A stretch of DNA of 64,000 nucleotides from Gammaproteobacteria bacterium. Lineage in GTDB: Bacteria; Pseudomonadota; Gammaproteobacteria; Pseudomonadales; Azotimanducaceae. The stretch's first letter is position 1. Each line of letters opens with the position of its first letter. The stretch is taken from contig JAPOWH010000007.1 of NCBI GenBank assembly GCA_026707735.1, positions 62,001 to 126,000 on the forward strand, given 5' to 3'. The notes below the pieces were generated by a model. The model was not told the DNA's origin. It worked only from the letters and a program-made list of their open reading frames with translations, and ran no database searches. Below are positions 1-8,299 of the stretch, one piece after another. Both the position numbers and the translations under genes were made by a program.

Positions 1-572
1 AGTCGAATCTCCTCAATTTCGTCCAGAGAAAGTTCCTCGATGTACTCGAGCATTTCATCTGCCAACAAGCGGTATGTGGTTTGAAACGGCTCAACATTCG
101 ACGCGACTTCGAGGTCGTAATGGTATTTGCTGGCCAATGTCTCATAGACGCGCTCGAACCAGACTTTGCCGCGAGAATCCTGAACTCGCACTGCCAAGAC
201 TTGGCGTTCGCCATCTGAATGGAGAATGCCACCAGTCACCAATACATCCACGGCATAGGTGGCTTGCGGCAGTACCCGTACTGCTCCCCAATTACCTGTT
301 GACTGCAACAGGTCCGATGCGTAACTGGCAATGTAGTTGGCTTCAGCTCTGCGTATCTCCGGCGTGATGTTTCGCGTTACCAAGTCATCGTACGCTTCTG
401 GGATATTGGATTCGAATACGACCACGCCGACATCAAGCAAGAGATCGTCTGGCAATGCGCGGTCAGAGGTTCTGGGGGCCTGAGTGTCAACCACGCGCAG
501 AGTAGTGACTGAGCATCCTACGAGGAACAAGCAAATTGAGAGTCCGATGCATAGAACGCTCGCTTTCTTCAT
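1..572 (-). CDS. Putative outer-membrane lipoprotein (3' end outside window)
   Basis: About 190 residues are visible; the stop lies beyond base 1. The protein begins with a lipoprotein signal peptide (MKKASVLCIG..., lipobox LVGC, lipidated Cys20). The rest looks soluble, with alternating strands and helices, and I do not recognise the family. Its ATG (572-570) overlaps the TGA of the upstream gene (571-569) in an ATGA arrangement, so the two are very probably translationally coupled and act together in the envelope. The start is supported by the signal peptide and the overlap. Function unknown; a role in envelope assembly or integrity is inference from lipidation and neighbours only. Confidence 0.8.
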   Translation of the reverse strand, partial: MKKASVLCIGLSICLFLVGCSVTTLRVVDTQAPRTSDRALPDDLLLDVGVVVFESNIPEAYDDLVTRNITPEIRRAEANYIASYASDLLQSTGNWGAVRVLPQATYAVDVLVTGGILHSDGERQVLAVRVQDSRGKVWFERVYETLASKYHYDLEVASNVEPFQTTYRLLADEMLEYIEELSLDEIEEIR

Positions 573-1744
573 TTCAGACCCTCGATGTAATCCTCGTAGT
601 CTTCCCAGAGTTTCTCCTTCAAATCGGGATCCTCTTCGGCCATGGCGGCTTCCCGCAATTGTCGGGCATACACTTCCTTATCTCGAGCATCCGGAGTGTC
701 CGCAACCGCACGCGTTGTCGGCGGCAGGTTGGGCTGTCCACCATCTCCTTTGTTCGATGCGTCGTTGGTGGCGCCGCTTTCCTCAGTGTTTCCCGAGTCG
801 GCGGATCCGCCCTCAGTTTGAGACTGGGACTCAGCTTCTTCCAAGCCCAAGGGACCACCCGCGGCAGCGGCACGCTCATTGGCCCGCGCCAAATCATCGT
901 TACGCTCCTCCATGATCTCGCCATCAAGGATTCCAAGCACTCGTCTCAATTCCGCATCCTCAGGATTTAGGCCGCGATCACCTGCCTCGTCATCAAACTC
1001 TCCTGGAAGTTCTCCAATGCCGCTCTGATCATCTTGCGAGGCCAAACCACCCGGTTCAGGCAGCTGATTGCTGATTTCCCAGCCGCCACTCCTTTCATCG
1101 TCGCTTGTACCCGGCATCGGTGAACCAGCAGGCATTCCTCCTTCGCCAGCATCGTCTCCGTCGCTTGCCTCGTCACCTTCTGGTTCGCTTGTACTTAACG
1201 GTCCACCTGTTTCCAATGAGCCAGGCTCTGGAAATTCCATTCCACCTTCTGGGCCACCCTCGCCTTCTCCTTCTTCCTGATCTTGCTGCGCGCCACCCGT
1301 TGTCGGCATGCCCGGCATGTCAGCATTGGTTGGTCCGTCGCCATCAGTTGGCAATGACGGTGGCGAAGGCATGCCAGTCGACGACTCGGAGCCGGGTAGA
1401 GTGGTACTAGGAGGAATCGGCAATGAGGGGCTGCTTGTAGAAGATGGTATCGGCAGTGACGGCGTTGGCAATCCGGACGACTGTCCCTGACCGGTTCCCG
1501 CTCCGCCAGAGGGCTGAGTACTTGACTGCGAAGGCGGCAACGGGCTTGGCGTGGAACTAGGCAGCTGGATCGTGGGAAAGTTTCGAGGCGTACTTGACAA
1601 ACAGCCGCTCAACAACACAATCGCGATTCCAACCACCAAGAAGCGGATTGGCGTCAATACACGCTTCCTGCGACGACTATGGGTTGCCGTCGAGTCGGCC
1701 AGATTCAATTTGGTTTCAATTGTGTCGAGAGAAACGATGTTCAT
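569..1744 (-). CDS. Low-complexity Pro/Ser/Gly/Glu-rich lipoprotein
   Basis: The 391-residue frame has a basic segment, a hydrophobic stretch and a lipobox (LSGC, Cys48). A long disordered region follows, rich in Pro, Ser, Thr, Gly and acidic residues (about 50-300), then a more ordered, charged C-terminal helix (about 340-391, ending YEDYIEGLK). The 27 residues before the basic segment are unusual for a lipoprotein signal. A TTG at 1657, preceded by AGGA at suitable spacing, would give a conventional signal, so the true start may be there. The long linker suggests a surface or periplasm-spanning tether. It is the first gene of a coupled pair with the lipoprotein that ends beyond the window. 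Family not recognised. Confidence 0.75.
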   Translation of the reverse strand: MNIVSLDTIETKLNLADSTATHSRRRKRVLTPIRFLVVGIAIVLLSGCLSSTPRNFPTIQLPSSTPSPLPPSQSSTQPSGGAGTGQGQSSGLPTPSLPIPSSTSSPSLPIPPSTTLPGSESSTGMPSPPSLPTDGDGPTNADMPGMPTTGGAQQDQEEGEGEGGPEGGMEFPEPGSLETGGPLSTSEPEGDEASDGDDAGEGGMPAGSPMPGTSDDERSGGWEISNQLPEPGGLASQDDQSGIGELPGEFDDEAGDRGLNPEDAELRRVLGILDGEIMEERNDDLARANERAAAAGGPLGLEEAESQSQTEGGSADSGNTEESGATNDASNKGDGGQPNLPPTTRAVADTPDARDKEVYARQLREAAMAEEDPDLKEKLWEDYEDYIEGLK

Positions 1745-1851
1745 TACAGCCTGTTCCCGCCCTCTAGGCTTGATTTCTCAGCTACTACATTTAGAGACAC
1801 CTGCGCGACAACAAGGTTCATTGCTGTAACGCGAAATTTGCCCCCCGAAAT

Positions 1852-3153
1852 CTACTCTCCGCCGTTGACATCCGGAAAGAAGATGTACTCATGTGTCAAT
1901 ATTACCCCGTCTCGGGATGTCCTCTGTCCGTCTCGCATCACGGGACGGTATCGGGCCTCTTCCATTGCAGCCACGAACTCCTCGACAAATCTGTCGTCAG
2001 GCGCAACGGATTCGACGCTTACGTCAGTAACCAGCCCCTCAGAGTCAACGCTAAACTTTAGCTCAATTGTTCCTTCAATTGGCTCAACGAGATCTGCTTG
2101 AGGTTGGGGCTCTGGACTCCTTGCCAGAGGATAGTACAACGGCATCGGTTCACTGAATTCCTTTCTTAGGAATTGCGCGTTGGACTCATCCACAAACATA
2201 GCCCAAATGTCTCTATACACTACGTCAGCCAGTTGTACTTTGTCGAACAACAAGTACCAGTCTGCCAGATCTAATTTCGTATAGGCAAGAGATTCCACAG
2301 TGCTCGCGGTTCGTTCCTGTTCGATTTCAACCAGTTCCTTAAGCGCTTCCTCTCCAGGGGCGAACCGATTCACTTCGGCCTTGTACGTTGGAACGTTTTC
2401 GTCGGCGGATGTCGATTGATCGGTAAATTCGTCCTCAATCACAATTTCTCCAGGAGTGGTGAATCGCTCGTGGCGATAGCTCATTGCCAACCCCTTCAAC
2501 GCTCGAATGTTATTGGGGTCAGTCCGTTCAAGGTTCTCCTTTGTGATTTTCAGTGCATCGTCGAATAGTCCACGCGCGGCAAAGACGTTGCGGACTTCCA
2601 AGTACCACTCCGCCAACTCAAACAAACCGGGCAGCAGCTCGACAGCATCCTCTCCGTGGGATCGAATGTTGATACCGTAGGCATATTCATGTCGATCGGT
2701 TGCCCGCCCAATTTGGCCAAGTTCGTGGTAAGTGTCAGCTTCTCGATACACAGCGTCCAGTTGCTCGATGGAGTGCAAGCCATGGGCTAGGCGCGAGACG
2801 TGTCGGGCACGATCATAGGTGTCGAGTGCGTCTACATATTCGCCATTCTTTCGCAACCCATCTCCGAGTAGCAGAAGAGGCTCAACAAGTATGGGATCGA
2901 AGCGCGACCACTCCTCTTCCAATTGATCGATGAAACTGTTTGCTAGTGAAATGGCTTCGTCAGTTTCGTTTGTTGACAATCGAGATCGAATGGCATCCAG
3001 AGTATCTACTGATATTTCGGGAGTGCCCACTTGCACATTCTCGCCATTGCTGTCCTCTTCACTGAAGCCTGTACACGCAAAAAGCAGCACCGCTCCTACA
3101 GCAAGAAGCCGCCATAACGTTTGGACAATCGTGCCAGAGCGTTCAGTCTTCAT
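1852..3153 (-). CDS. TPR-containing lipoprotein with TonB-C-like C-terminus
   Basis: This 433-residue protein has a signal peptide with lipobox LFAC (Cys27). A helical middle region (about 85-230) carries TPR-like repeats with paired helices and conserved Gly/Ala/Tyr spacing. The C-terminal region (about 355-425) resembles the TonB C-terminal fold, with a segment reading GTIELKFSVDSEGLVTDVSV followed by a helix and a strand. Such modules occur in periplasmic proteins that contact peptidoglycan or TonB-type partners. It has no TonB proline-rich spacer and no N-terminal anchor helix beyond the lipid, so it is unlikely to be a true energy transducer. It lies 107 bases upstream of the lipoprotein pair and may share their transcript. 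Precise role unknown. Confidence 0.75.
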   Translation of the reverse strand: MKTERSGTIVQTLWRLLAVGAVLLFACTGFSEEDSNGENVQVGTPEISVDTLDAIRSRLSTNETDEAISLANSFIDQLEEEWSRFDPILVEPLLLLGDGLRKNGEYVDALDTYDRARHVSRLAHGLHSIEQLDAVYREADTYHELGQIGRATDRHEYAYGINIRSHGEDAVELLPGLFELAEWYLEVRNVFAARGLFDDALKITKENLERTDPNNIRALKGLAMSYRHERFTTPGEIVIEDEFTDQSTSADENVPTYKAEVNRFAPGEEALKELVEIEQERTASTVESLAYTKLDLADWYLLFDKVQLADVVYRDIWAMFVDESNAQFLRKEFSEPMPLYYPLARSPEPQPQADLVEPIEGTIELKFSVDSEGLVTDVSVESVAPDDRFVEEFVAAMEEARYRPVMRDGQRTSRDGVILTHEYIFFPDVNGGE

Positions 3154-3268
3154 TGCTTTGAGTTTTCCGTTCCACTTGTTATCTTACGAACAAATCCCAT
3201 AGGTTCGTTCAACGCACCGGTATAAACTTTCGTTTGGCACGTCGCTAGGTAGCGCCCTCGGCTGTATG

Positions 3269-3299
3269 TTTGACACCCAAATCACGAGAAATTTCTACT
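3269..3299 (+). promoter_or_regulatory. Possible promoter for tusA
   Basis: A perfect TTGACA -35 hexamer is at 3269-3274. The best -10 candidate (TCTACT, 3294-3299) matches four of six bases at a long 19-base spacing. If it is used, transcription would start almost at the tusA start codon, giving a leaderless or near-leaderless mRNA. Confidence 0.25.
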
Positions 3300-3304
3300 A
3301 GTCT

Positions 3305-3532
3305 GTGAAATACGACCATAAATTGGACACCTGCGGCCTCACATGCCCTGAACCACTCATGATGGTTCGCAACAAAGTGCGTGAAATGCAATCAGGAGAA
3401 CGCGTGCTCATCCTTGCAACAGATCCTTCGACACATCGAGACTTCTTGAATTACTGCCGGTTTCTGGGCCACAGCCTTGAACATGCCGAAACAGGCAACG
3501 AAATCCTCGAATACGTGATATGTAAAGGTTAA
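3305..3532 (+). CDS. tusA: Sulfurtransferase TusA
   Basis: TusA carries a persulfide and passes sulfur through the Tus relay for tRNA 2-thiouridine formation and other sulfur-transfer routes. The 75-residue length is typical. The catalytic motif LTCPEPLMMVR places the active cysteine at residue 14; a second cysteine is at residue 10 and another near the C-terminus. The start is GTG at 3305, with no ATG upstream in frame and no clear Shine-Dalgarno. It is followed after 8 bases by a gamma-glutamylcyclotransferase gene on the same strand, so the two probably share a transcript. TusA-like proteins are small and several subfamilies exist; the Tus role is likely but not proven. Confidence 0.9.
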   Translation: MKYDHKLDTCGLTCPEPLMMVRNKVREMQSGERVLILATDPSTHRDFLNYCRFLGHSLEHAETGNEILEYVICKG

Positions 3533-3540
3533 CTGACTTC

Positions 3541-3999
3541 ATGCATGAAGTGCACTATTACTTTGCCTACGGTAGCAACATGAATGTCAATCGAGCACGC
3601 GAGCGCAAGCTTCGATTCATCAACGTCTCGAGTGCTTGGTTGCACGGTTTCAATCTAAAGTTCAACAAGCGCTCACGTAACCAACCAGTTTCAGGTCGAG
3701 CCAACGTTGTGCAGCGCTCAGATAGCCTTGTCTACGGCGTGCTCTATCAGTTGATAAGCCCCTCAGAAATCGTGTCAATGGATCCCTACGAACACGCACC
3801 AATCGACTATCGACGCATGATCGTAGAGGTCAAATCGGCCGACTACTCTGTTTCGAGTTGGACATATGTTGCAAACCCTGCTGTTTTGGACAATTCGCTA
3901 CTGCCTACACGTTCATATCTCGACCACTTGATTGCCGGTAGGGAATACCTTCCCAAGACCTATGTCGCAAAGTTGGATCGAGTGGCTTGTGTTGATTGA
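3541..3999 (+). CDS. Gamma-glutamylcyclotransferase (GGCT/AIG2-like) family protein
   Basis: This 152-residue protein begins with the family signature YFAYGSNMN (7-15), which forms the substrate loop. The likely catalytic acid is Glu84 in MDPYEHAP, followed by the usual Tyr-Arg-Arg. Members convert gamma-glutamyl amino acids or glutathione derivatives to 5-oxoproline and a free amino acid in the cytosol. A gamma-glutamyltransferase gene lies 1.7 kb downstream on the other strand, so both halves of a gamma-glutamyl cycle are close together. It starts 8 bases after tusA. The family also contains proteins acting on other gamma-glutamylamines, so the exact substrate is uncertain. Confidence 0.8.
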   Translation: MHEVHYYFAYGSNMNVNRARERKLRFINVSSAWLHGFNLKFNKRSRNQPVSGRANVVQRSDSLVYGVLYQLISPSEIVSMDPYEHAPIDYRRMIVEVKSADYSVSSWTYVANPAVLDNSLLPTRSYLDHLIAGREYLPKTYVAKLDRVACVD

Positions 4000-4045
4000 A
4001 CAACCCTCAAATCAATCAGGTTTAGCTAAACCGACGTAGTCAGCC

Positions 4046-5122
4046 ATGGCCGAATCTTGTGACGTTGTCGTGATTGGAGCCGGCATAGTTGGCCTTGCTG
4101 TGGCTAGAGCCCTTGCCCAGCAAGGTCGAGAAGTCTTGGTTCTCGAAAAACACGACATGATTGGAACGGAGACTTCGAGCAGACACTCCGAAGTGATACA
4201 TGCGGGCATCTACTACCCAACTGGCTCTCTGAAAGCAAAGCTTTGTGTCGAAGGAAAGCACCTGCTATACAGGTACTGCGATGAGCACAAAGTTCCCCAC
4301 TCGCGGATCGGAAAGATCATTGTTGCCACTTCTCCCACGCAACTCTCAACGCTGGAGAAATACCAAAATCAATCCGTAGCAAACGGAGCAGGAGAGTTGC
4401 CTTGGCTCGAGCGCGCGGATGTAAAAGCCCTCGAACCCGACGTTGAGTGTCTCGCCGGCGTCTTCTCGCCGTCGACCGGAATAATCGACAGCCACGCCTA
4501 CATGCTGAGTCTCGAAGGAGAACTCGAAGCTAGTGGGGGGATGATTGCATTCAACTCTGAGGTCGAGTCCGTCACGTGCAATGGCGAGATAGTCGTCTCT
4601 AGTGCAGGAATGCAACTTTCGCCTCGAACCCTAGTAAACTCGGCGGGGCTCTACGCGCCCCAGATCTCGCAAAAACTGGGAAGGGATCATCAAGCCCACT
4701 TCGCAAAGGGCCACTACTACACTCTCTCCGGAGCTTCGCCATTCACGCATCTTGTTTACCCCATAGCGGAATCTGGCGGACTCGGCGTTCACGTGACAAT
4801 CGATATCGGCGGACAAGCCCGCTTTGGGCCCGATGTGGAGTGGATTGACGAGGTCAGCTACGATTTTTCCTATAGCAACCGTCAGCGATTCATCGAATCA
4901 GTGCGAAGCTACTATCCTGAGTTGGATGAATCGAAGCTACATGCTGGGTACACAGGAATACGACCAAAGCTCGTGGCACCGGATGAGCCACCGGGTGACT
5001 TCGTCGTTAACGGGCCTAAGGAGACGGAAATTCCCGGTTACGTTGAACTACTGGGGATCGAGTCACCTGGACTCACTGCTTCACTTGCCATAGCAAACAT
5101 GGTTGTTGAGCTTCTGTCGTAA
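4046..5122 (+). CDS. lhgO: FAD-dependent oxidoreductase, L-2-hydroxyglutarate oxidase (LhgO)-like
   Basis: The 358-residue protein opens with a dinucleotide-binding motif VVVIGAGIVGLAVARAL (8-24). The segment SSRHSEVIHAGIYYPTGS is a strong signature of the L-2-hydroxyglutarate dehydrogenase/LhgO branch of the DAO superfamily. LhgO oxidises L-2-hydroxyglutarate to 2-oxoglutarate and passes electrons to oxygen or quinones. The protein is shorter than E. coli LhgO (about 420 residues), and similar 360-370-residue homologues occur widely, so the exact substrate is less certain than the fold. It follows the cyclotransferase gene by 46 bases. Glycerol-3-phosphate or sarcosine oxidase activities are less likely given the signature. 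Confidence 0.75.
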   Translation: MAESCDVVVIGAGIVGLAVARALAQQGREVLVLEKHDMIGTETSSRHSEVIHAGIYYPTGSLKAKLCVEGKHLLYRYCDEHKVPHSRIGKIIVATSPTQLSTLEKYQNQSVANGAGELPWLERADVKALEPDVECLAGVFSPSTGIIDSHAYMLSLEGELEASGGMIAFNSEVESVTCNGEIVVSSAGMQLSPRTLVNSAGLYAPQISQKLGRDHQAHFAKGHYYTLSGASPFTHLVYPIAESGGLGVHVTIDIGGQARFGPDVEWIDEVSYDFSYSNRQRFIESVRSYYPELDESKLHAGYTGIRPKLVAPDEPPGDFVVNGPKETEIPGYVELLGIESPGLTASLAIANMVVELLS

Positions 5123-5251
5123 ACCAACTTTGCGTTATCGCCTTTTGAGCACTCAATTTGTAGCGCTGCTCCTCCGATATCCATCGGTCGGTCTACAATA
5201 ATTCGACTGGTTCATCTTCGAATGACTGCGCAACGTTGGCAGGGCACGACA

Positions 5252-5659
5252 ATGAGAAACTCGCGAAAACCAGATGACGAGTGGCGATCTAAACTAACCG
5301 ACCACGAATACCGCATTCTGCGGGAGGCCGCCACGGAACAAGCATTTACTGGAGAGTATTGGAACACTAAGGCGCCAGGCACCTATCAATGCCGAGCCTG
5401 TGGCCAACCATTGTTTGACTCGGAAACAAAGTATGACTCCGGTAGTGGCTGGCCGAGCTTCTACGAGCCAATCAAGCACGACGCTGTACAGACTCAAGAG
5501 GACCGTTCCATGTTCATGGTGCGCACGGAGGTCCTGTGTTCAGCTTGCGATTCTCACTTGGGGCATGTCTTTCCTGATGGTCCCCAACCCACAGGACTGC
5601 GTTACTGCATGAACTCCGCTTCGCTGCGTCTCGACGAAGACGAACAATCCGACGACTAA
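5252..5659 (+). CDS. msrB: Peptide-methionine (R)-S-oxide reductase MsrB
   Basis: MsrB reduces the R epimer of methionine sulfoxide in proteins using thioredoxin. The open frame begins at 5222; I chose the second ATG (5252) because an AGGG lies at good spacing and because family members begin just before the conserved DDEW...L segment. In the longer numbering the zinc-binding CxxC pairs are Cys57/60 and Cys106/109, and the catalytic cysteine is Cys129 in RYCMNSASL. Residues FTGEYWN and GSGWPSF are conserved substrate-site elements. Its stop codon abuts the stop of the convergent gamma-glutamyltransferase gene with no bases between. The protein appears cytosolic. Confidence 0.93.
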   Translation: MRNSRKPDDEWRSKLTDHEYRILREAATEQAFTGEYWNTKAPGTYQCRACGQPLFDSETKYDSGSGWPSFYEPIKHDAVQTQEDRSMFMVRTEVLCSACDSHLGHVFPDGPQPTGLRYCMNSASLRLDEDEQSDD

Positions 5660-7252
5660 CTAGTATCCCGCCGCATTGCCCTCCTTTCGATGGTCTGATG
5701 CACCGCAATAGCCATCTTCCAATCGGGCGATCAATTGTGCACCGCCAAACAGATCAATAGACTTGTTTATTCGGGCTCGGTGCCCCCTCCTGATCAATCC
5801 CCTAAGGGTAGACTCCGAATAGCCCTGTTCAAGCTCGATCCCAAGCTCCGGCGCCACATGCCACCGCGGCGCGTCTGACGCCGCCTGAGGGTTTTCTCCG
5901 TGATCGAATATGCGAGTGATCATTTGTACGTGCCCTTGATGCTGCATGTGACCGCCCATGACGCCAAAGGCCAGCTCGGGTTTTCCCCGGCGAGTAACAA
6001 ACCCCGGAATGATGGTGTGAAACGGTCTCTTGTTGGGTCCCACCCGATTGGGATGTCCGTCTTCCAACGTAAATCCCGCACCTCGATTTTGCATTGCAAT
6101 ACCGGTTCCCTCTATGACGACCCCGGAACCGAATCCCATGTAGTTCGATTGAATGTATGAAACCATGTTTCCCTGCGAATCGCTAGCACAAAGGTAGACT
6201 GTGTCCGAACCAGATTGCAGTCCCGACGGCGGTGAATCAGACGCGCGTTCGTCGATTTTCGACGCAGCTGTATCAAGAACTTCAGAGGTCAGCAGTTCAT
6301 CCACGCCGACTTCCATGAAATCGGGATCCGAAAAATACTGAAACGCACAGCGTATTGCTATTTTCATAGTCTCGACCTGCAAGTGCGTCCACTTCTCTGA
6401 ACCGGGATCGAACTGTCGTACACCCAGTCGGTCAAGCAATCCCAAGGCGATAAGCGCCGCAACTCCCTGACCATTTGGCGGAATCTCATGCACAGTGATG
6501 TCGCCATAGTTCAACAAAGACGTTTCGCACCATTCCACGCGATGACTTGAAAGGTCATCGTGTCGCATTAGTCCGCCTTCTTTCCGTGCTTGTTCAACTA
6601 TGCGGTCGGCAAGGCGTCCCGAGTAAAACGAATCACCACCTGTAGACGCGATCTCGCGCAATGTCTCGGCGAGTTCGTTTCGAATGAAAAGCTCACCTGA
6701 TTGCGGTGCTCGTCCCTGGGGAAGAAAGTGCTGGCGAAATGGTTTGAACTTTCCCAGGGTCCCAATGGACCGACTCCAATGAAATGCTGTACGGCGCCCT
6801 ATGTGAAATCCCCTTTCCGCGTAATGTATGGCGGATTCAAAAAGGCGTTCGAACGGCAATCTGCCGAACCTATCAGAGAGTTCAACCCAAGCGCTTACGG
6901 CGCCTGGTGTCGTGACGGATTCCCAACCACGTATTGGCATAGATGTCCGGTCACGATAGTGATCCCACTCCCACAATTTGGGAGATCTTCCCGACGCATT
7001 GAGTCCATGCAGCGAATGTCCGTCCCACACTATTGCAAAGGCGTCGCTTCCCACGCCGTTTGAACAAGGTTCCACAACAGTGAGAGTGATTGCTGCCGAC
7101 AATGCTGCGTCAATGGCATTGCCGCCAGCGCGCAGCGCCTCGATGCCCGCCGCGGTGGCAAGCGGCTGTGATGTCGCAACAACGTTGCGAGCGAAGATCG
7201 GATCTCTTTGTGACGGGTAAGGTAGTTCCCAGTTTAGGTCGTCCGATCGCAT
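5660..7252 (-). CDS. ggt: Gamma-glutamyltransferase family protein (cytosolic type)
   Basis: This 530-residue Ntn-hydrolase-fold protein has the family features GGNAIDAALSAAITLTVVEP near residue 45, and a predicted autoprocessing nucleophile Thr351 in GSDTVYLCASD that would split it into large and small subunits. Family members hydrolyse or transfer the gamma-glutamyl group of glutathione. It has no signal peptide, unlike periplasmic E. coli Ggt, which places it nearer the YwrD-like cytosolic branch; some of those act on other substrates such as cephalosporins. The gene converges on msrB with stop codons directly adjacent. The cyclotransferase and msrB nearby suggest glutathione and redox turnover, which is inference. 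Confidence 0.85.
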   Translation of the reverse strand: MRSDDLNWELPYPSQRDPIFARNVVATSQPLATAAGIEALRAGGNAIDAALSAAITLTVVEPCSNGVGSDAFAIVWDGHSLHGLNASGRSPKLWEWDHYRDRTSMPIRGWESVTTPGAVSAWVELSDRFGRLPFERLFESAIHYAERGFHIGRRTAFHWSRSIGTLGKFKPFRQHFLPQGRAPQSGELFIRNELAETLREIASTGGDSFYSGRLADRIVEQARKEGGLMRHDDLSSHRVEWCETSLLNYGDITVHEIPPNGQGVAALIALGLLDRLGVRQFDPGSEKWTHLQVETMKIAIRCAFQYFSDPDFMEVGVDELLTSEVLDTAASKIDERASDSPPSGLQSGSDTVYLCASDSQGNMVSYIQSNYMGFGSGVVIEGTGIAMQNRGAGFTLEDGHPNRVGPNKRPFHTIIPGFVTRRGKPELAFGVMGGHMQHQGHVQMITRIFDHGENPQAASDAPRWHVAPELGIELEQGYSESTLRGLIRRGHRARINKSIDLFGGAQLIARLEDGYCGASDHRKEGNAAGY

Positions 7253-7434
7253 GATCCACTAATTCAGTTGGGAAAACTTAACCGAGCATGGGCAGCGCAA
7301 TCCAAACAGTCCGAACGGCCATTCATAGCTGGATTGAACAAGACTCTCCCGGTTGAGATCAGAGAGGAGCCAGCAAGGCCATCAACGTTAGTACCGAGCG
7401 CGAAGGTCCCTGTGTTGGTCTGCAATCGAACTTG

Positions 7435-8205
7435 CTAGCGACCCTTCCAGTTGGGAGGCCGCTTTTCTGAGAAGGCTCGCGGTCCTTCAATGAAGTCCTC
7501 GCTTTTTGATAGCGTGGCGACGGAGTCGTAGCGAACCGCCATGGACTCTTGCAGCGAATCAATCGACAAGCTTCTATACACCACATCCTTGCTCGCTCGT
7601 ATGGACAAAGGCGCACATTCCAAAATCTGCCCGACCCACTTGTGGGTGGCATCCATGAGCTCGCCATGAGGAACGACGTCGTTCACGAATCCGAGTTCCT
7701 TTCCTTCCTGCGGTGATACATGCCTGCCGGTCAAAATCATTCCCAATGCTCGCTTCACACCGATTTGACGCGGCAGTCTCTGCAATCCTCCTGCCAATGC
7801 CGCCAAACCTACCTTTGGCTCCGGCAATGCGAACAGAGCGTTCTCCGACGCAATGATCAAATCGCAAGCGAGCGCAATTTCGAACCCGCCGCCCATTGCA
7901 ACACCGTTGACCGCCGCAACCACGGGTTTTGTCAGGTCGAATCGCGACGTCAAGCCTCCGAATCCACGGGGCATTGGCACGCGTTCTCCACCCTCGGCCT
8001 GGTGGCGGAGGTCATTGCCAGCGCAAAATCCCCTACCTTCACCAGTGATGATTGCGACCCACAGGTCGTCGTCCGCGGCGAATGCATCGAAGACCTCACC
8101 AAGCTCCGCATTGCCTGGTGGATGCAATGCATTCAAGCGTTCAGGACGATTGATCGTGACCGTCAAAATGTGGTCACGCGAATCGATTCTGCAAAATTCC
8201 GGCAC
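7435..8205 (-). CDS. Enoyl-CoA hydratase/isomerase family protein
   Basis: A crotonase-fold protein of 256 residues. Both catalytic glutamates of true hydratases are present: the first in AMGGGFEIALACD (Glu109) and the second in LPEPKVGLAALAGG (Glu129), with the oxyanion-hole glycines. It should hydrate trans-2-enoyl-CoA thioesters in fatty acid or related acyl-CoA degradation. The frame is open from a TTG at 8220, but I chose GTG at 8205 because GGAGG lies six bases before it. No thiolase or dehydrogenase partner is beside it; it sits alone downstream of lepA. Substrate chain length cannot be told from the sequence. Confidence 0.85.
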   Translation of the reverse strand: MPEFCRIDSRDHILTVTINRPERLNALHPPGNAELGEVFDAFAADDDLWVAIITGEGRGFCAGNDLRHQAEGGERVPMPRGFGGLTSRFDLTKPVVAAVNGVAMGGGFEIALACDLIIASENALFALPEPKVGLAALAGGLQRLPRQIGVKRALGMILTGRHVSPQEGKELGFVNDVVPHGELMDATHKWVGQILECAPLSIRASKDVVYRSLSIDSLQESMAVRYDSVATLSKSEDFIEGPRAFSEKRPPNWKGR

Positions 8206-8299
8206 CAAATCCCTCCACAAATCGAGCTGCAGTTCGTCTCTACGCCATTGTAAGCACTAGCGCTCAGCTAGTGGCAGGGGGCTTCAGATAGGATTGTGT

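Noticed and set aside
3235-3250. TGGCACG upstream of tusA as a sigma-54 promoter
   Set aside because: The -24 half is perfect, but the -12 position reads TAGG instead of TTGC.
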